From: Omphiscola glabra
Taxonomy: Eukaryota; Mollusca; Gastropoda; Lymnaeidae
NCBI GenBank assembly: GCA_964017045.1
Contig: OZ024809.1
Location: 23,559,618 to 23,623,617 of the forward strand
DNA: 64,000 nucleotides
Direction: 5' to 3'
Below, one piece after another: positions 55,166 to 64,000 of the stretch (its first letter is position 1; each line of letters opens with the position of its first letter). A model generated the notes under the pieces. It was not told the origin of the DNA. It did no database searches and was given only the letters and a program-made list of their open reading frames with translations. The position numbers were made by a program, and so were the translations under genes.

Positions 55166-56045
55166 CTTTTGTTGTTTGTTTTTCATTCAACATATATCGG
55201 CCTTATTATAACTCCTAGCAAGAACAAAAAATATATTATAAAAATTCTTCACAGCTACTCAGCTGGTCGGGTACATAGAGGTAACGAGAGCGACAAAAGA
55301 CACGGTACGTGCCATGGGCGACAAAGAAAGGGGCTCAAAATCGGAAAGCCGGAAAAATAACTGTTCGACTTAAAATTAGTATTAGTGTAAAGTATGTTAG
55401 GTTATGTACATTTACTAAGTTAAATTTCTTAAAACGTCATTGTGTATCTAAATTTTAAATCTTTAGTAAATAATAATAGACCAATAGATTTTCTCAAGTT
55501 TGATAGGGAGGCGGGTTTGGTTGTTTCCGTGCATGGGTGCCATAGCTCCTCGGTACGCCTCTGGGCATGAGTACGGGGTATTTAGAAACATTACATAATA
55601 ATATTTTACGTTGTAGCTTTTACACTCCTTGACACGCCTTTGTTAATGTTAAAACTGATTACTTTAGCTCGTTGTTGGTAAGAACAACATAATGCTAGAA
55701 TATTTTGGGGATTTATTATCTTTTCGGAATGAAATTTACCACAAAATATCCGCAGACTTTAAATCCTGTTGTTGTACACAGCTGTCATGGTCAGATCGCG
55801 TGATTATGTTATGTGTCTGTGTTGATAATTGTTTTCAGTGAGCAATAAGGTTGTTTTTTAAAACTTCTCCATATATCAAAGCACCTTTACTAAGTCATGA
55901 AGGCGCAATGACGTATTTCCAGTATGGTGCGATCTTTTATATTTGTTATGAGGGATATATTTGTTATCTATATATACATATATATATATATAATAAATGA
56001 ATGTCTATATGTATCCATGTATCTTTTTATTTATGTATGTATTTC
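55166..56045. other. non-repetitive AT-rich stretch, nothing recognised
   Basis: A (TA)n tract is at 55970-55992; no coding evidence. Confidence 0.4.
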
Positions 56046-56228
56046 CTGTATGCCCTCCTATACCAAATATCCGAATGCGATAAAACTTTGGTGAGTCGTT
56101 GTGCCTACGCCCGCAAAAGTTTCTGAATTATTACAATCATTTAAAAATAATCCGTTTTGAGCCAGGGGCCCTATGTTCGTTTTTTTAATACTAGCTATTT
56201 AAATGTAAAACCTAGACGCTCCTATACC
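56046..56228 (+). mobile_element. Helentron-type repeat unit, left part (interrupted by the hAT element)
   Basis: ATGCCCTCCTATACC, AATGCGATAAAACTTTGGTG, TGCCTACGCCCGCAAAAGTT and TTACAATCATTTAAAAATAA occur in the same order as at 59147-59260. The unit stops at CTCCTATACC (56228), where the hAT insertion begins. Confidence 0.75.
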
Positions 56229-58301
56229 CAGGGCCGTCTTAACAACATAGGGGGCCCTGGGCACAGCAATGCACTGGGGCCCCCTAGCAACACTACATAC
56301 CTGTGCCGCGAGAAGGGGGCGAAGGGGGCACTCGCCCCATGCTCACACAGTAGGGTGGGGGGAGGGCAAACAGTTGCTGATTCCCACCAACTCGCCAAGA
56401 TGAATAAAAATGTAAAATAAAAATAAACATTCAATTAAGTTAAACTACGATGAATTCAATTTATTGATACAAAAAAACAAAATCATTCAAAATCAATAAT
56501 AGTTTTAAAACATTATCAGAAATAAATTATAAATAATCACATAGGATGATTAAGTATCATTATTGACAGATAGAAAGAATAAATTATTTAATTTAAATCA
56601 ACATAATCGTTTGCGTAATATTTTGCAGATAATTTTTGTATTATTTGTTTATCGTCAATGGTCTTAAAGATGTCATTTTCCATGCACATAAGTGAAAGCC
56701 AGTTCTAACGTTTTTGTCCCACTGTACTGCGACGCTGATTCTTTATGAGCTTCAATCTTGAAAATGAACGTTCACCTGCACAGTGGGTTATCATCATGGA
56801 CACGAACACTCTGAATTCAATTTCAACATTAAGAAATACAGATGTCAAGTTGTCTGTAATTATTTGTTGATTCAAAGCAATAATAGTGTCACCATTTTCA
56901 TCAAGAACCAGGTAGTTCTTGAAATCCTTCCATTCATTCAATAGGTCATCCTTATTAAGATCTTTGTGAAACATATGAGCTAGATCTTCACACTTTTTAT
57001 TTAGCTCATCGGAATCAATTGTTTTTAATTTTGTAAATTTTCAATCCAAAAATAAGCTTGTTTACATTGTGTCAGATCAGAGCTCAGGTGGTCCAAAATA
57101 GAGAGAAAAGTTTTGATCTTGAACTTTTCACTTTTATCATATTTTGATCGATCTGTCACTTCTTCTGGTCCATCATATCTACTTAGACGGACAGTTCGAT
57201 TTCGTTTCATATACTCCAATGCTGGACACATTCTCTTGGCCTTACATTAATAGTTAATACACTTTTCTCTAATTTCTTGAAGATAGGAGTTCAGAGACTC
57301 AAGAAGTTGTATGGCTAGATGTACGTCAGCATACTTTGACTGCATGACGTCACTTGTTTTGTTAACTCTACGCCTCGTACTCACGTCCTGATCAGTGTCA
57401 GCTGATGTAGAATCCAGCGCATCTGGAATTTTTTTGAAACCTTCATGCAGAGTATGGACGGCATCAATATGTGCTGATCATCTTATGTCAGACAGATGCT
57501 TTAGGACAACGAGATATTTTCTTAAAAGAAAGATACCAGATCATTCAATCGATGTGTAGAAACTGAGAAAAGGGTTATATATGCGCTGAACAAAGTCAAA
57601 GAAATTTCCAACTTGTAGACAACACTGCTGCTTTTAAGCTCACAAAGTTCAGGCTGTGTCCAGCTTGAGGGTACACTCTGCCTCAGTTTGGAAGTTGCAG
57701 TCATGATTCTGACACAATGCTGACCCACTGCGAATCCAGGACTAAACTGTACAAGTATTCTAAATATTCCATAGCCTGTGATCTGTGTCGTGAATCACAC
57801 TCTCGTTTTCCGACAAAGCTTTGTGTGTTTCATCTTTTGCAATTTGCAAAAAAAAAAAAAAAGGATGGGGGGTGGGGATAGGCAATGGTATGTCTGGAAC
57901 TGGTTTGCTGGATACAATAGTGGATATAGATGACGCTACTGTATTTTGAGGAGCAGAACTAGTAACTTTTATTGCACTTGGATTCAACCAAGATGTTAAT
58001 TTTTCAAGTTTAACCTTTTTCCTTGTCACCTCTGCAGCTCTTAGTCTCTTCTGTGCTCCACTCCTGAAACTACGTTTCATTTCCACTTAAAGGGTTATAC
58101 GCCTAGGCATATACATGTGTTATACATATTTTTATTGTAATAGTGGCGATCCGTTCAAAAGATAACTTAAAAATTTAACAAACGTAATTATTTGTAAAGT
58201 ATGATGCCTCTATAAGAGTGAGTCCTCTGGAAACGTGGGGCCCCTACAACCGCGGGGCCCTGGGCCAGTGCCCACTGGGCCCATGCCTTAAGACGGCACT
58301 G
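56229..58301 (-). mobile_element. hAT transposon, 2.07 kb, degraded, with TIRs and target duplication
   Basis: The left end CAGGGCCGTCTTAA and the right end (reverse complement CAGTGCCGTCTTAAGG) are inverted repeats. CTATACC flanks both sides (56222-56228 and 58302-58308), consistent with an 8-bp duplication with one change. The empty site can be read in the related repeat at 59147-59170 (TTTCCTATACCATTCATCTG). Inside lies a broken transposase on the minus strand. GC-rich ends (GGGGCCCC) contrast with the AT-rich interior. An unrelated G/C patch at 56320-56400 may be a further small insertion. Confidence 0.88.
56705..58086 (-). pseudogene. hAT transposase / ZMYM1-like relic
   Basis: Read from 58086 downward. 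The N-terminus MKRSFRSGAQKRLRAAE with KKVKLEKL resembles the K-R-x-x-S-G-A-x-K-R-K start of this hAT branch. Next are ISLTLFSAYITLFSVSTHR (57600-57540), a segment around 57480-57260 with HIDAVHTLHEGFKKIPDAL, then YMKRNRTVRLSRYDG (57231-57150). The C-terminal dimerisation motif is HCAGERSFSRLKLIKNQRRS at about 56720-56790, where intact proteins have A-x-x-E-R-x-F-S-x-L-K-x-I-K-x-x-x-R-S. Stops and frameshifts at about 57240, 57480, 57525 and 57740 make it non-functional. A homopolymer A run at 57849-57863 falls in the coding part. Confidence 0.85.
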
Positions 58302-58330
58302 CTATACCATTCATCTGATTGCGATAAAAC
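58302..58330 (+). mobile_element. Helentron-type repeat unit resumes after the hAT insertion
   Basis: CTATACCATTCATCTGATTG and then CGATAAAACT continue the unit broken at 56228. Confidence 0.7.
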
Positions 58331-58682
58331 TTTGGTGAGTTGTTGTGTGCCTGGTGAAATGTTGTGTGCCTGGTGAGTTGTGTGCCTGGTGAGTTTTTGT
58401 GTGCCTGGTGAGTTGTTGTGTGCCTGGTGAGTTGTGTGCCTGGTGAGTTGTTGAGTGCCTGGTGAGTTGGTGTGTGCCTGGTGAGTTGTTGTGTGCCTGG
58501 TGAGTTGTTGTGTGCCTGGTGAGATGTTGTGTGCCTGGTGAGTTGTTGTGTGCCTGGTGAGTTGTTGTGTGCCTGGTGAGTTGTTGTGTGCCTGGTGAGT
58601 TGTTGAGTGCCTGGTGAGTTGTGTGCCTGGTGAGTTGTTGTGTGCCTGGTGAGTTGTTGTGTGCCTGGTGAGTTGTTGTGAT
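58331..58682. repeat. 19-bp minisatellite, about 19 copies, inside the Helentron-type repeat
   Basis: The unit is GGTGAGTTGTTGTGTGCCT. The single-copy version in the neighbouring repeat reads GGTGAGTCGTTGTGCCT (56090-56106), so the array grew from the repeat's own sequence. Some units lack TTG (16 bp). The minus frame (THQAHNNSPG-like) is an artefact. Confidence 0.95.
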
Positions 58683-58689
58683 CATGCTC

Positions 58690-59530
58690 GAAAATGTTTC
58701 TGATTTATTACAACCATTTTAAAATATTTAATTTTGAGCGAAGGGCCCTTAATTTGCTTTTTTTTTTCTAAAATGAGCTATGTAAATATAATTTTAAAAA
58801 GAACAAATGTATTGGTGGATGGCATTTTAATCAAATACAAATTTGTGTGTGACATAATAAGTAGGTTTCTGAATTAGTATAACCATTTTACCATATTCCG
58901 TTTGGGGTCGGTGGCCCTAAATTTGCTTTTTTATTATATGAGCTATAAAAATATAATTTTAAACAGAGCTAATGCATGAGAGGATGGAATTGAATCAAAT
59001 ACAAACAGCTATACTTCCGTTTGTGTGTGACATAATTTAGTAGGTTTCTGAATTTGTACAACCATTTTGCAATATTCAGTTTTGGAACGTGGACCCTTAA
59101 TTCGTTTTTTTCTGATAATAGCTATTTAAATATAATTTCCGTATGCTTTCCTATACCATTCATCTGATTGTGATAAAACTTTGTTGTGTTGTTGTGTGCA
59201 CGCCCGCAAAAAGTTTCTGAATAAGTACAATTATCTAAAATATTCCATTTGAGACTGGGGGCCCTAAATTCGTTTTATTTGTTCCTTATATGAGCTATGT
59301 AAATATAATTTCAAACAAAGCTATTGCATAGGTGGATGGAATTGAATCAAATACTAACTGCGACATTTCACTTGGAATGTGACATAATAAGTGTATTTTT
59401 GAATTAGTGCATCATTTTTTAAAATACTCCGTTTGGGGCCGGGGGTCTTAAATTTGTTTATATATACTAAATGAGCTATATATAAGTATAATTTCAAAAA
59501 AAGCTATTGCATGGGTGGATCAAACTCTAC
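58690..59530 (+). mobile_element. Helentron-type repeat units, several copies head to tail
   Basis: Blocks at about 58690-58860, 58860-59030, 59030-59215, 59215-59395 and 59395-59530 share TTTCTGAATTAGTATAACCA, a GGCCCTAAATTTG patch, TATGAGCTATAAAAATATAA, GGATGGAATTGAATCAAATA and TGTGTGACATAATAAGT. In reverse complement this order matches 3240-3540, where it joins the Helitron helicase relic. Confidence 0.75.
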
Positions 59531-59561
59531 AAGTGTGTGGACTAAATTTTGAAAATTCATG

Positions 59562-59968
59562 ATTCTCACATGACAGCAGTGTGTGGCCTGCTCACTTCTC
59601 ACATGACAGCAGTGTGTGGCCTGCTCACTTCTCATATGGACATCAGTGTGTGGCCTGCTCACTTCTCACATGACACCAGTGTATGGCCTGCTCACTTCTC
59701 ACATGACAGCAGTGTGTGGCCTGCTCACTTCTCACATGACAGCAGTGTGTGGCCTGCTCACTTCTCACATGACAGCAGTGTGTGGCCTGCTCACTTCTCA
59801 CATGACAGCAGTGTGTGGCCTGCTCTCTTCTCACATGACAGCAGTGTGTGGCCTGCTCACTTCTCACATGACAGCAGTGTGTGGCCTGCTCACTTCTCAC
59901 ATGACAGCAGTGTGTGGCCTGCTCACTTCTCACATGACAGCTGTGTGTGGTCTGCTCACCTTTCAAAA
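59562..59968. repeat. 33-bp minisatellite, about 12 copies
   Basis: TCTCACATGACAGCAGTGTG plus TGGCCTGCTCACT; most copies are identical. It begins only about 30 bp from the end of the Helentron-type units. Plus frames (MTAVCGLLTSH, SSVWPAHFSHD) and a minus frame (SEQATHCCHVR) are products of the 11-codon period. Confidence 0.96.
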
Positions 59969-59969
59969 A

Positions 59970-61436
59970 ACCTTCTAATTTTTTCGAGTACACACCAGAC
60001 TGTAAAAACAAAACAAAATATTGTGTATATAAAAAGTACTTCAAAAAACATAATTAAAACACAATCACTTTATTTCTTTGAGTGGCATTGCAACTCATGC
60101 CGGGTACTCGCTAGTGAGGGATATTTTAGAGAGTGAGTGGGTGATATTTATTGAGCTTGGTACATTTTTGATGATGGTCACAAGTTTTTTTCCATTCCTT
60201 TGGTGTGAATGCCATTTATGTTGGTTTGTGTTTATTGTGTAATGATTAAAGAATATTTGTTTGATCAAAACCATCTAGCGAATTTCTTTGATGCGAGAAA
60301 TAAACGGACTTTCAAACTCTGATATTGTTTTATGTGGCCGTTGGGAGGGGACCTACCATTAGATGACATCTCACCAGCACAGCGTAGTCTTGGAGGTTTG
60401 GGTGAGTGTGTGGGGGGGGGGGGTGCTTTCATATAAAAATTTGTTGGATTTATTGATTTTACAAACAATTGAAGTGAGTTTTGAAATGTTCGGCCAACCA
60501 AGTATGATCAATTTTTTTTCTTAATACAGAGTGGGCTCAAAACAGTGAGGTCCTAGGATGAATTTGTATATCACCATTTTTTTCAGTTTATATAATGGGA
60601 TTTGGAGGAATAGTAAAAAATATTTTTAATTTTTATAATTATTTTTTGTTTAATTTGAGTTGTGTTGGATCAGGTTGAAGTAGCCATTGCTGCTAGCATA
60701 TAGGCCTATAATAAAGGTATTTATAAAACACTTGTATTTCAGGTAATCTTTGTTCAACGTGAAACTGACCTAAACGTAAAGTATAGGATTCTTCATTCAT
60801 TGGGACTGTAACATAGAGCAACACAAAGGAAACAGTGATAGAACAGCACTGGAGCAGCAATGTAACTACAAGGGAAGAGAAATAAAACAGCAATATTAAA
60901 GGAATGGAACAACAGCAATGAGACAGAAAAATATACAAATGGCACAGTAAGATATGCAATTTGATCTTAAAGATCTATAATCTTAGTTATGTTATTGCAA
61001 TGTAAATACTTGAGAGTTTTTTTTTAATATACACACCAATTAATGATATTACTTGAGTATATAACTACATTCACGATAAGAGGCTGTAATTGATGGTTTG
61101 ATTACTCACGCAGGTCTATGTGTGTATTCTTGGGTAATACATTTCTGAACAAACTTAAAAATCAATCTACATTCCAGCCACGAACACTGAAATATTTTAC
61201 AAATGTGATGTAGGAAAAATATTCTTTATAATATTATAAAAATCAAACCGTTGAGTAGGTAATTTCTAGTTACGGGCGCCAAAATTTGCTTTGATATTAT
61301 TTTATAGATGAAAATAATGGGCTTGAGAATAGAAAATAGAAAGGGAGGCTCTTTAAAATGAATCTTGCCCCGGGCGCCAAGCACCCTGGCAACGCAAATA
61401 AGTGTAATATGAAAAATAGTTATTCTCAGGGCGGTA
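59970..61436. other. mostly non-repetitive; a MITE-like patch near 61270-61400
   Basis: TTACGGGCGCCAAAATTTGC at 61269-61288 and CTTGCCCCGGGCGCCAAGCA at 61365-61384 resemble the interior of the hAT MITE at 48519. A G-run is at 60411-60423. No gene is recognised. Confidence 0.35.
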
Positions 61437-61625
61437 TGCATGTTTGTATGGCTGTAACTGTATATATAACGATGTGTTCAATTGGCGCAAAAAATGAAAT
61501 TCTCAGAAGTTATAACTAATTAGTGCGTTTTTATAAAGTGCATTACTTGAATGCATGTTTTGTCTAGTAACTTCAGTAGATGGGAAGTGCATTAATAATC
61601 ATTAATTGCCACTGCAATTGTTTGG
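61437..61625. repeat. dispersed repeat, copy 2 (homologous to 1025-1205)
   Basis: TGTATGGCTGTAACTGTATA, GTGTTCAATTGGCGCAAAAA, TTGAATGCATGTTTTGTC and TTCAGTAGATGGGAAG match copy 1 in order and orientation. Confidence 0.7.
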
Positions 61626-61664
61626 TGGTTTATTACTAGTAAATTATAATTATATCTTCATGTA

Positions 61665-61775
61665 AAAAACAACAAACAAAAAACAACAAAGAAAAAAACA
61701 AAAATAAACCACACAACAAAATACACACACTCAAAAAACAACAAAATACACATAAAAATCAAAAATAAATAAATT
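61665..61775. repeat. A-rich low-complexity tract
   Basis: CAACAAACAAAAAACAACAA phrases over about 110 bp. Confidence 0.85.
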
Positions 61776-62147
61776 ATGGACTATAATAATTTGGAAAGAA
61801 CAAGTAATTTTGCCACTGAGGCCCAAGCGGATGTAAACAAAGAAATCATGGACGTGTTGTGTTACAAATACTCGAGGTTTAGTCAACTTGAAATCCGTGT
61901 CCTATTTTTATATATATAGATAGCTACTAACTTAATAGAGTAAGTTTAAAGTGAATGCGATTTAACATTGTTAAGCCATTGCTTATGTGATGTGTCCACA
62001 GAATTTACCAGCCTCCTTAAAAATAGTGTAGGCATTTACAAAAAAAATAAACGTTTCATAGTTTCATTTCATTTTTTTTTACTTTTCATGAAGTCAAAGT
62101 GTTTACCATATCATAATGTCCTAAATGCGAAGAGATAGAGTCGCTTT

Positions 62148-62345
62148 GGTTAATTCAGACATTTGGTGCCATGACATTTCACACGGCTGCCATTTTGGTT
62201 GCCACAAACGTGAAGTTTTCTAATTCACTGTCACTAAACCTAACCTGAACCCTAAATGACTAAATGTATCCCTAAACCTAACCTAAACCCTAAATGTATC
62301 CCTAAACCTAACCTGAACCCTAAATATATCCTTAATGGGTGCCAT
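62148..62345. repeat. telomere-like degenerate repeat block (CCCTAAA-type) with flanking duplication
   Basis: CCCTAAACCTAACCTGAACC plus CTAAATGTAT forms a roughly 30-bp unit repeated about 3-4 times at 62222-62335. Single units also occur at 62455-62490 and 63195-63232. The sequences to either side (GCTGCCATTTTGGTTGCCAC and GCCGCCATCTTGGTTGCCGC) are copies of each other. Confidence 0.75.
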
Positions 62346-62488
62346 ATAGTCTGAATTAGCCCACCACATTTTTTACCATGGCCGCCATCTTGGTTGCCGC
62401 GACCAGTAAAATTAAGAATTAAACGTTAAAAAATAATGAAAAAATATCCTAAATGTATCCCTAAACACAACCTGAAGCCTAAATATCT

Positions 62489-63196
62489 AGGCAGTGTCTG
62501 GACGTCAGGCAACCTGACAAATTGTGCGGGAGATATACGTCCGGCGGGCTTGTCACGTGACCGCCGGACAACTAGTGGAAGATATTCCGGTGGCTGACAT
62601 GTCATGTGACCACCGGACGACTAGTAGTGTTATTATTCTATCTTCAGGTCATGTGACAAGAGCTCGCCTGCAAAATAGTTGCATTGGATATTCATATGAT
62701 ATTCCAATATTGTGTACAATAATTACATATATTAGTCATTAGTCAGCCAATCCATAGATAATAAATAAATACTGAATACGTTAATATATTCATATGCACT
62801 GAGATACATGAAGTGTTTCGTAAGCATTTGACTTTGATTGAATATTAAACCAGTCGGCCTATACTATATTATATATCCTAACTAGTAGTACTAATACTAT
62901 TTGATTCCGACCGACGCTTCAGAAAAAAAAAGTCCGTTATCTTCGTTAAACATATTATAAAGCTCTACATTGAAGCCTAAATTTAAAATATGAACCAAAT
63001 AAAATAAGTCAGTAGACGTATGTCAATAAAGTCGTATTTTAGAATTAGAAGTGAGAAGTAGACTTTGTTACGGAGGTCATGTGACTTGGTCGATGGACGA
63101 ATATCTCGATAAAGTATTCGTCCGGCTGTCATGTGACTTGGTCGCCAGACGTATATCTCCCGCACTATTCGTCCTGTCGCCGGATGTGTAGATATC
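62489..63196. mobile_element. non-autonomous element with about 100-bp imperfect terminal inverted repeats
   Basis: GTGCGGGAGATATACGTCCG at 62524-62543 is mirrored at 63146-63165. The inverted similarity continues inward through GTCACGTGACCGCCGGAC (left) and GTCACATGACAGCCGGAC (right, minus strand) and a second, diverged unit. The translated starts of both arms (MREIYV-R--H-TAG) show the same relation. GTCACGTGAC is a perfect 10-bp palindrome. Both outer edges touch CCTAAAC-type units. No transposase is inside; the AT-rich centre is unique. Confidence 0.75.
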
Positions 63197-63239
63197 TAAA
63201 CCTAACCTGAACCCTATATTTATCCCTAACATGAGTTTT

Positions 63240-64000
63240 GACCGTATTGGAACCAGGGTTTTGACCCAATCAGAACCAGGGTTTTGCAAATGAAGTCACG
63301 GTGCTATCTCTTCACATTAGCCGCCTTTTTTTTATTTGCTTGGTTAGTTTCTGATGAGTGTCTCTTAAGTCTTATTTTTGTCTTAGTACCGGTAATCAAA
63401 GACTTCGCTTTACTTTACTAGTGTTAGTGAAACTTTTCCGAAACTTTACAAAGAATTCCCAAACCAATTTTCACTGATGTGTGAAATTTGATTTTGTCAT
63501 TTACACAGAAAAAGTATGCATGAACGTAAAATAATCATTACAACTTGCCACAAATGCACTTAAATTGAAATTACGCTACCAGTGGCAAATCTGCGCATAA
63601 TGCCGAGCGTTATTGGCAGACCAAAATTTTAGAATAACGATGAGCATTATGAGTACAGTTGTGCGTATAATCACTTCGTTTTATTATTTACTTATTATAG
63701 AGTAACTGTTAAGTTTACCGTATGGGTTTTAACAAGAGTAGTCTCAACCTGAGCTCAGTGACATGTGAGGCCAACATTTCTAAATTTCGAGGGAGGGAAG
63801 ATCTGTCTCATCTGTCTCCAGACCTTTACCCCTCGCCCACTTACACTTACAAGGTAAAAATGAAAAAAATTAACACTTTTATCGAAATAAAATTAAAGAC
63901 AGAGCTAACAATCAAATCAATTAGTCACTATGGCTATGGTCGGCATTTGACCTGATGAACCTCCAATTCCAATACTATTTGCAGTGAAAGTCATTGCCAA
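63240..64000. other. right end of the window, nothing recognised
   Basis: GAACCAGGGTTTTGACC / GAACCAGGGTTTTGCAA is a short direct repeat at 63250-63290. A 77-residue plus frame at 63722-63955 has no family signature. Confidence 0.35.

Noticed and set aside
54827..55360. Asn/Thr/Gln-rich (minus) or Cys-rich (plus) repeat protein
   Set aside because: A 15-bp minisatellite; frames are open on both strands and differ only in phase.
62222..62335. True telomere or chromosome end
   Set aside because: The CCCTAAA-type units are degenerate, about 30 bp long and flanked by ordinary sequence on both sides, so this is internal.

Overview
The window looks like non-coding-rich nuclear DNA of an invertebrate animal, most probably a mollusc and perhaps a gastropod. 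The pointers are relics of Penelope-like, CR1/Jockey-like, RTE-like, Helitron/Helentron and hAT elements, short tRNA-derived SINEs, eukaryotic splice signals, and degenerate CCTAAA-type blocks. There is no operon, no bacterial-style gene packing, no CRISPR array and no rRNA gene. The species assignment is inference. Low-complexity and tandem DNA fills about a fifth of the window (my rough sum is 13-14 kb in about 40 separate arrays).

Only one segment looks like an exon of a host gene. On the minus strand at 32547-33501 there is a hydrophobic leader followed by a type I periplasmic-binding-like (ANF-receptor) ligand-binding domain, ending at a good splice donor. A receptor guanylate cyclase or a related receptor is the best guess. 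A second pair of minus-strand frames at 14446-15005 is unrecognised.

Layout. 1-3.8 kb: a 46-bp satellite, a hairpin insertion flanked by a 14-bp target duplication, a 31-bp minisatellite and a Helitron helicase tail. 4-12 kb: a SINE and many minisatellites. 12.3-16.7 kb: three retroelement relics (RTE-like tail, Penelope GIY-YIG tail, CR1/Jockey-like reverse transcriptase). 17-31 kb: large minisatellites (12, 13, 19, 35 and 48 bp units), a TIR element, SINEs and an RTE-like tail. 31-34 kb: a 51-bp array and the receptor exon. 34-43 kb: the largest array (24-bp unit, 1.67 kb, with a 408-bp higher-order repeat), a fully palindromic MITE and a 40-bp array. 43-56 kb: another non-LTR tail, two hAT-type MITEs and further arrays. 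56-59.5 kb: a degraded hAT transposon inserted in a Helentron-type repeat that also carries a 19-bp minisatellite. 59.5-64 kb: a 33-bp array, a dispersed repeat also seen at 1 kb, and a TIR element beside telomere-like blocks.

Most long frames here are by-products of tandem repeats. Where the period is a multiple of three, all frames of a strand can stay open, so those frames are not listed as genes. The clearest common theme is that minisatellites sit inside or abut transposable elements (SINEs, Helentron-like repeats), which suggests local seeding by mobile DNA. I see no undescribed defence, toxin or metabolic system.
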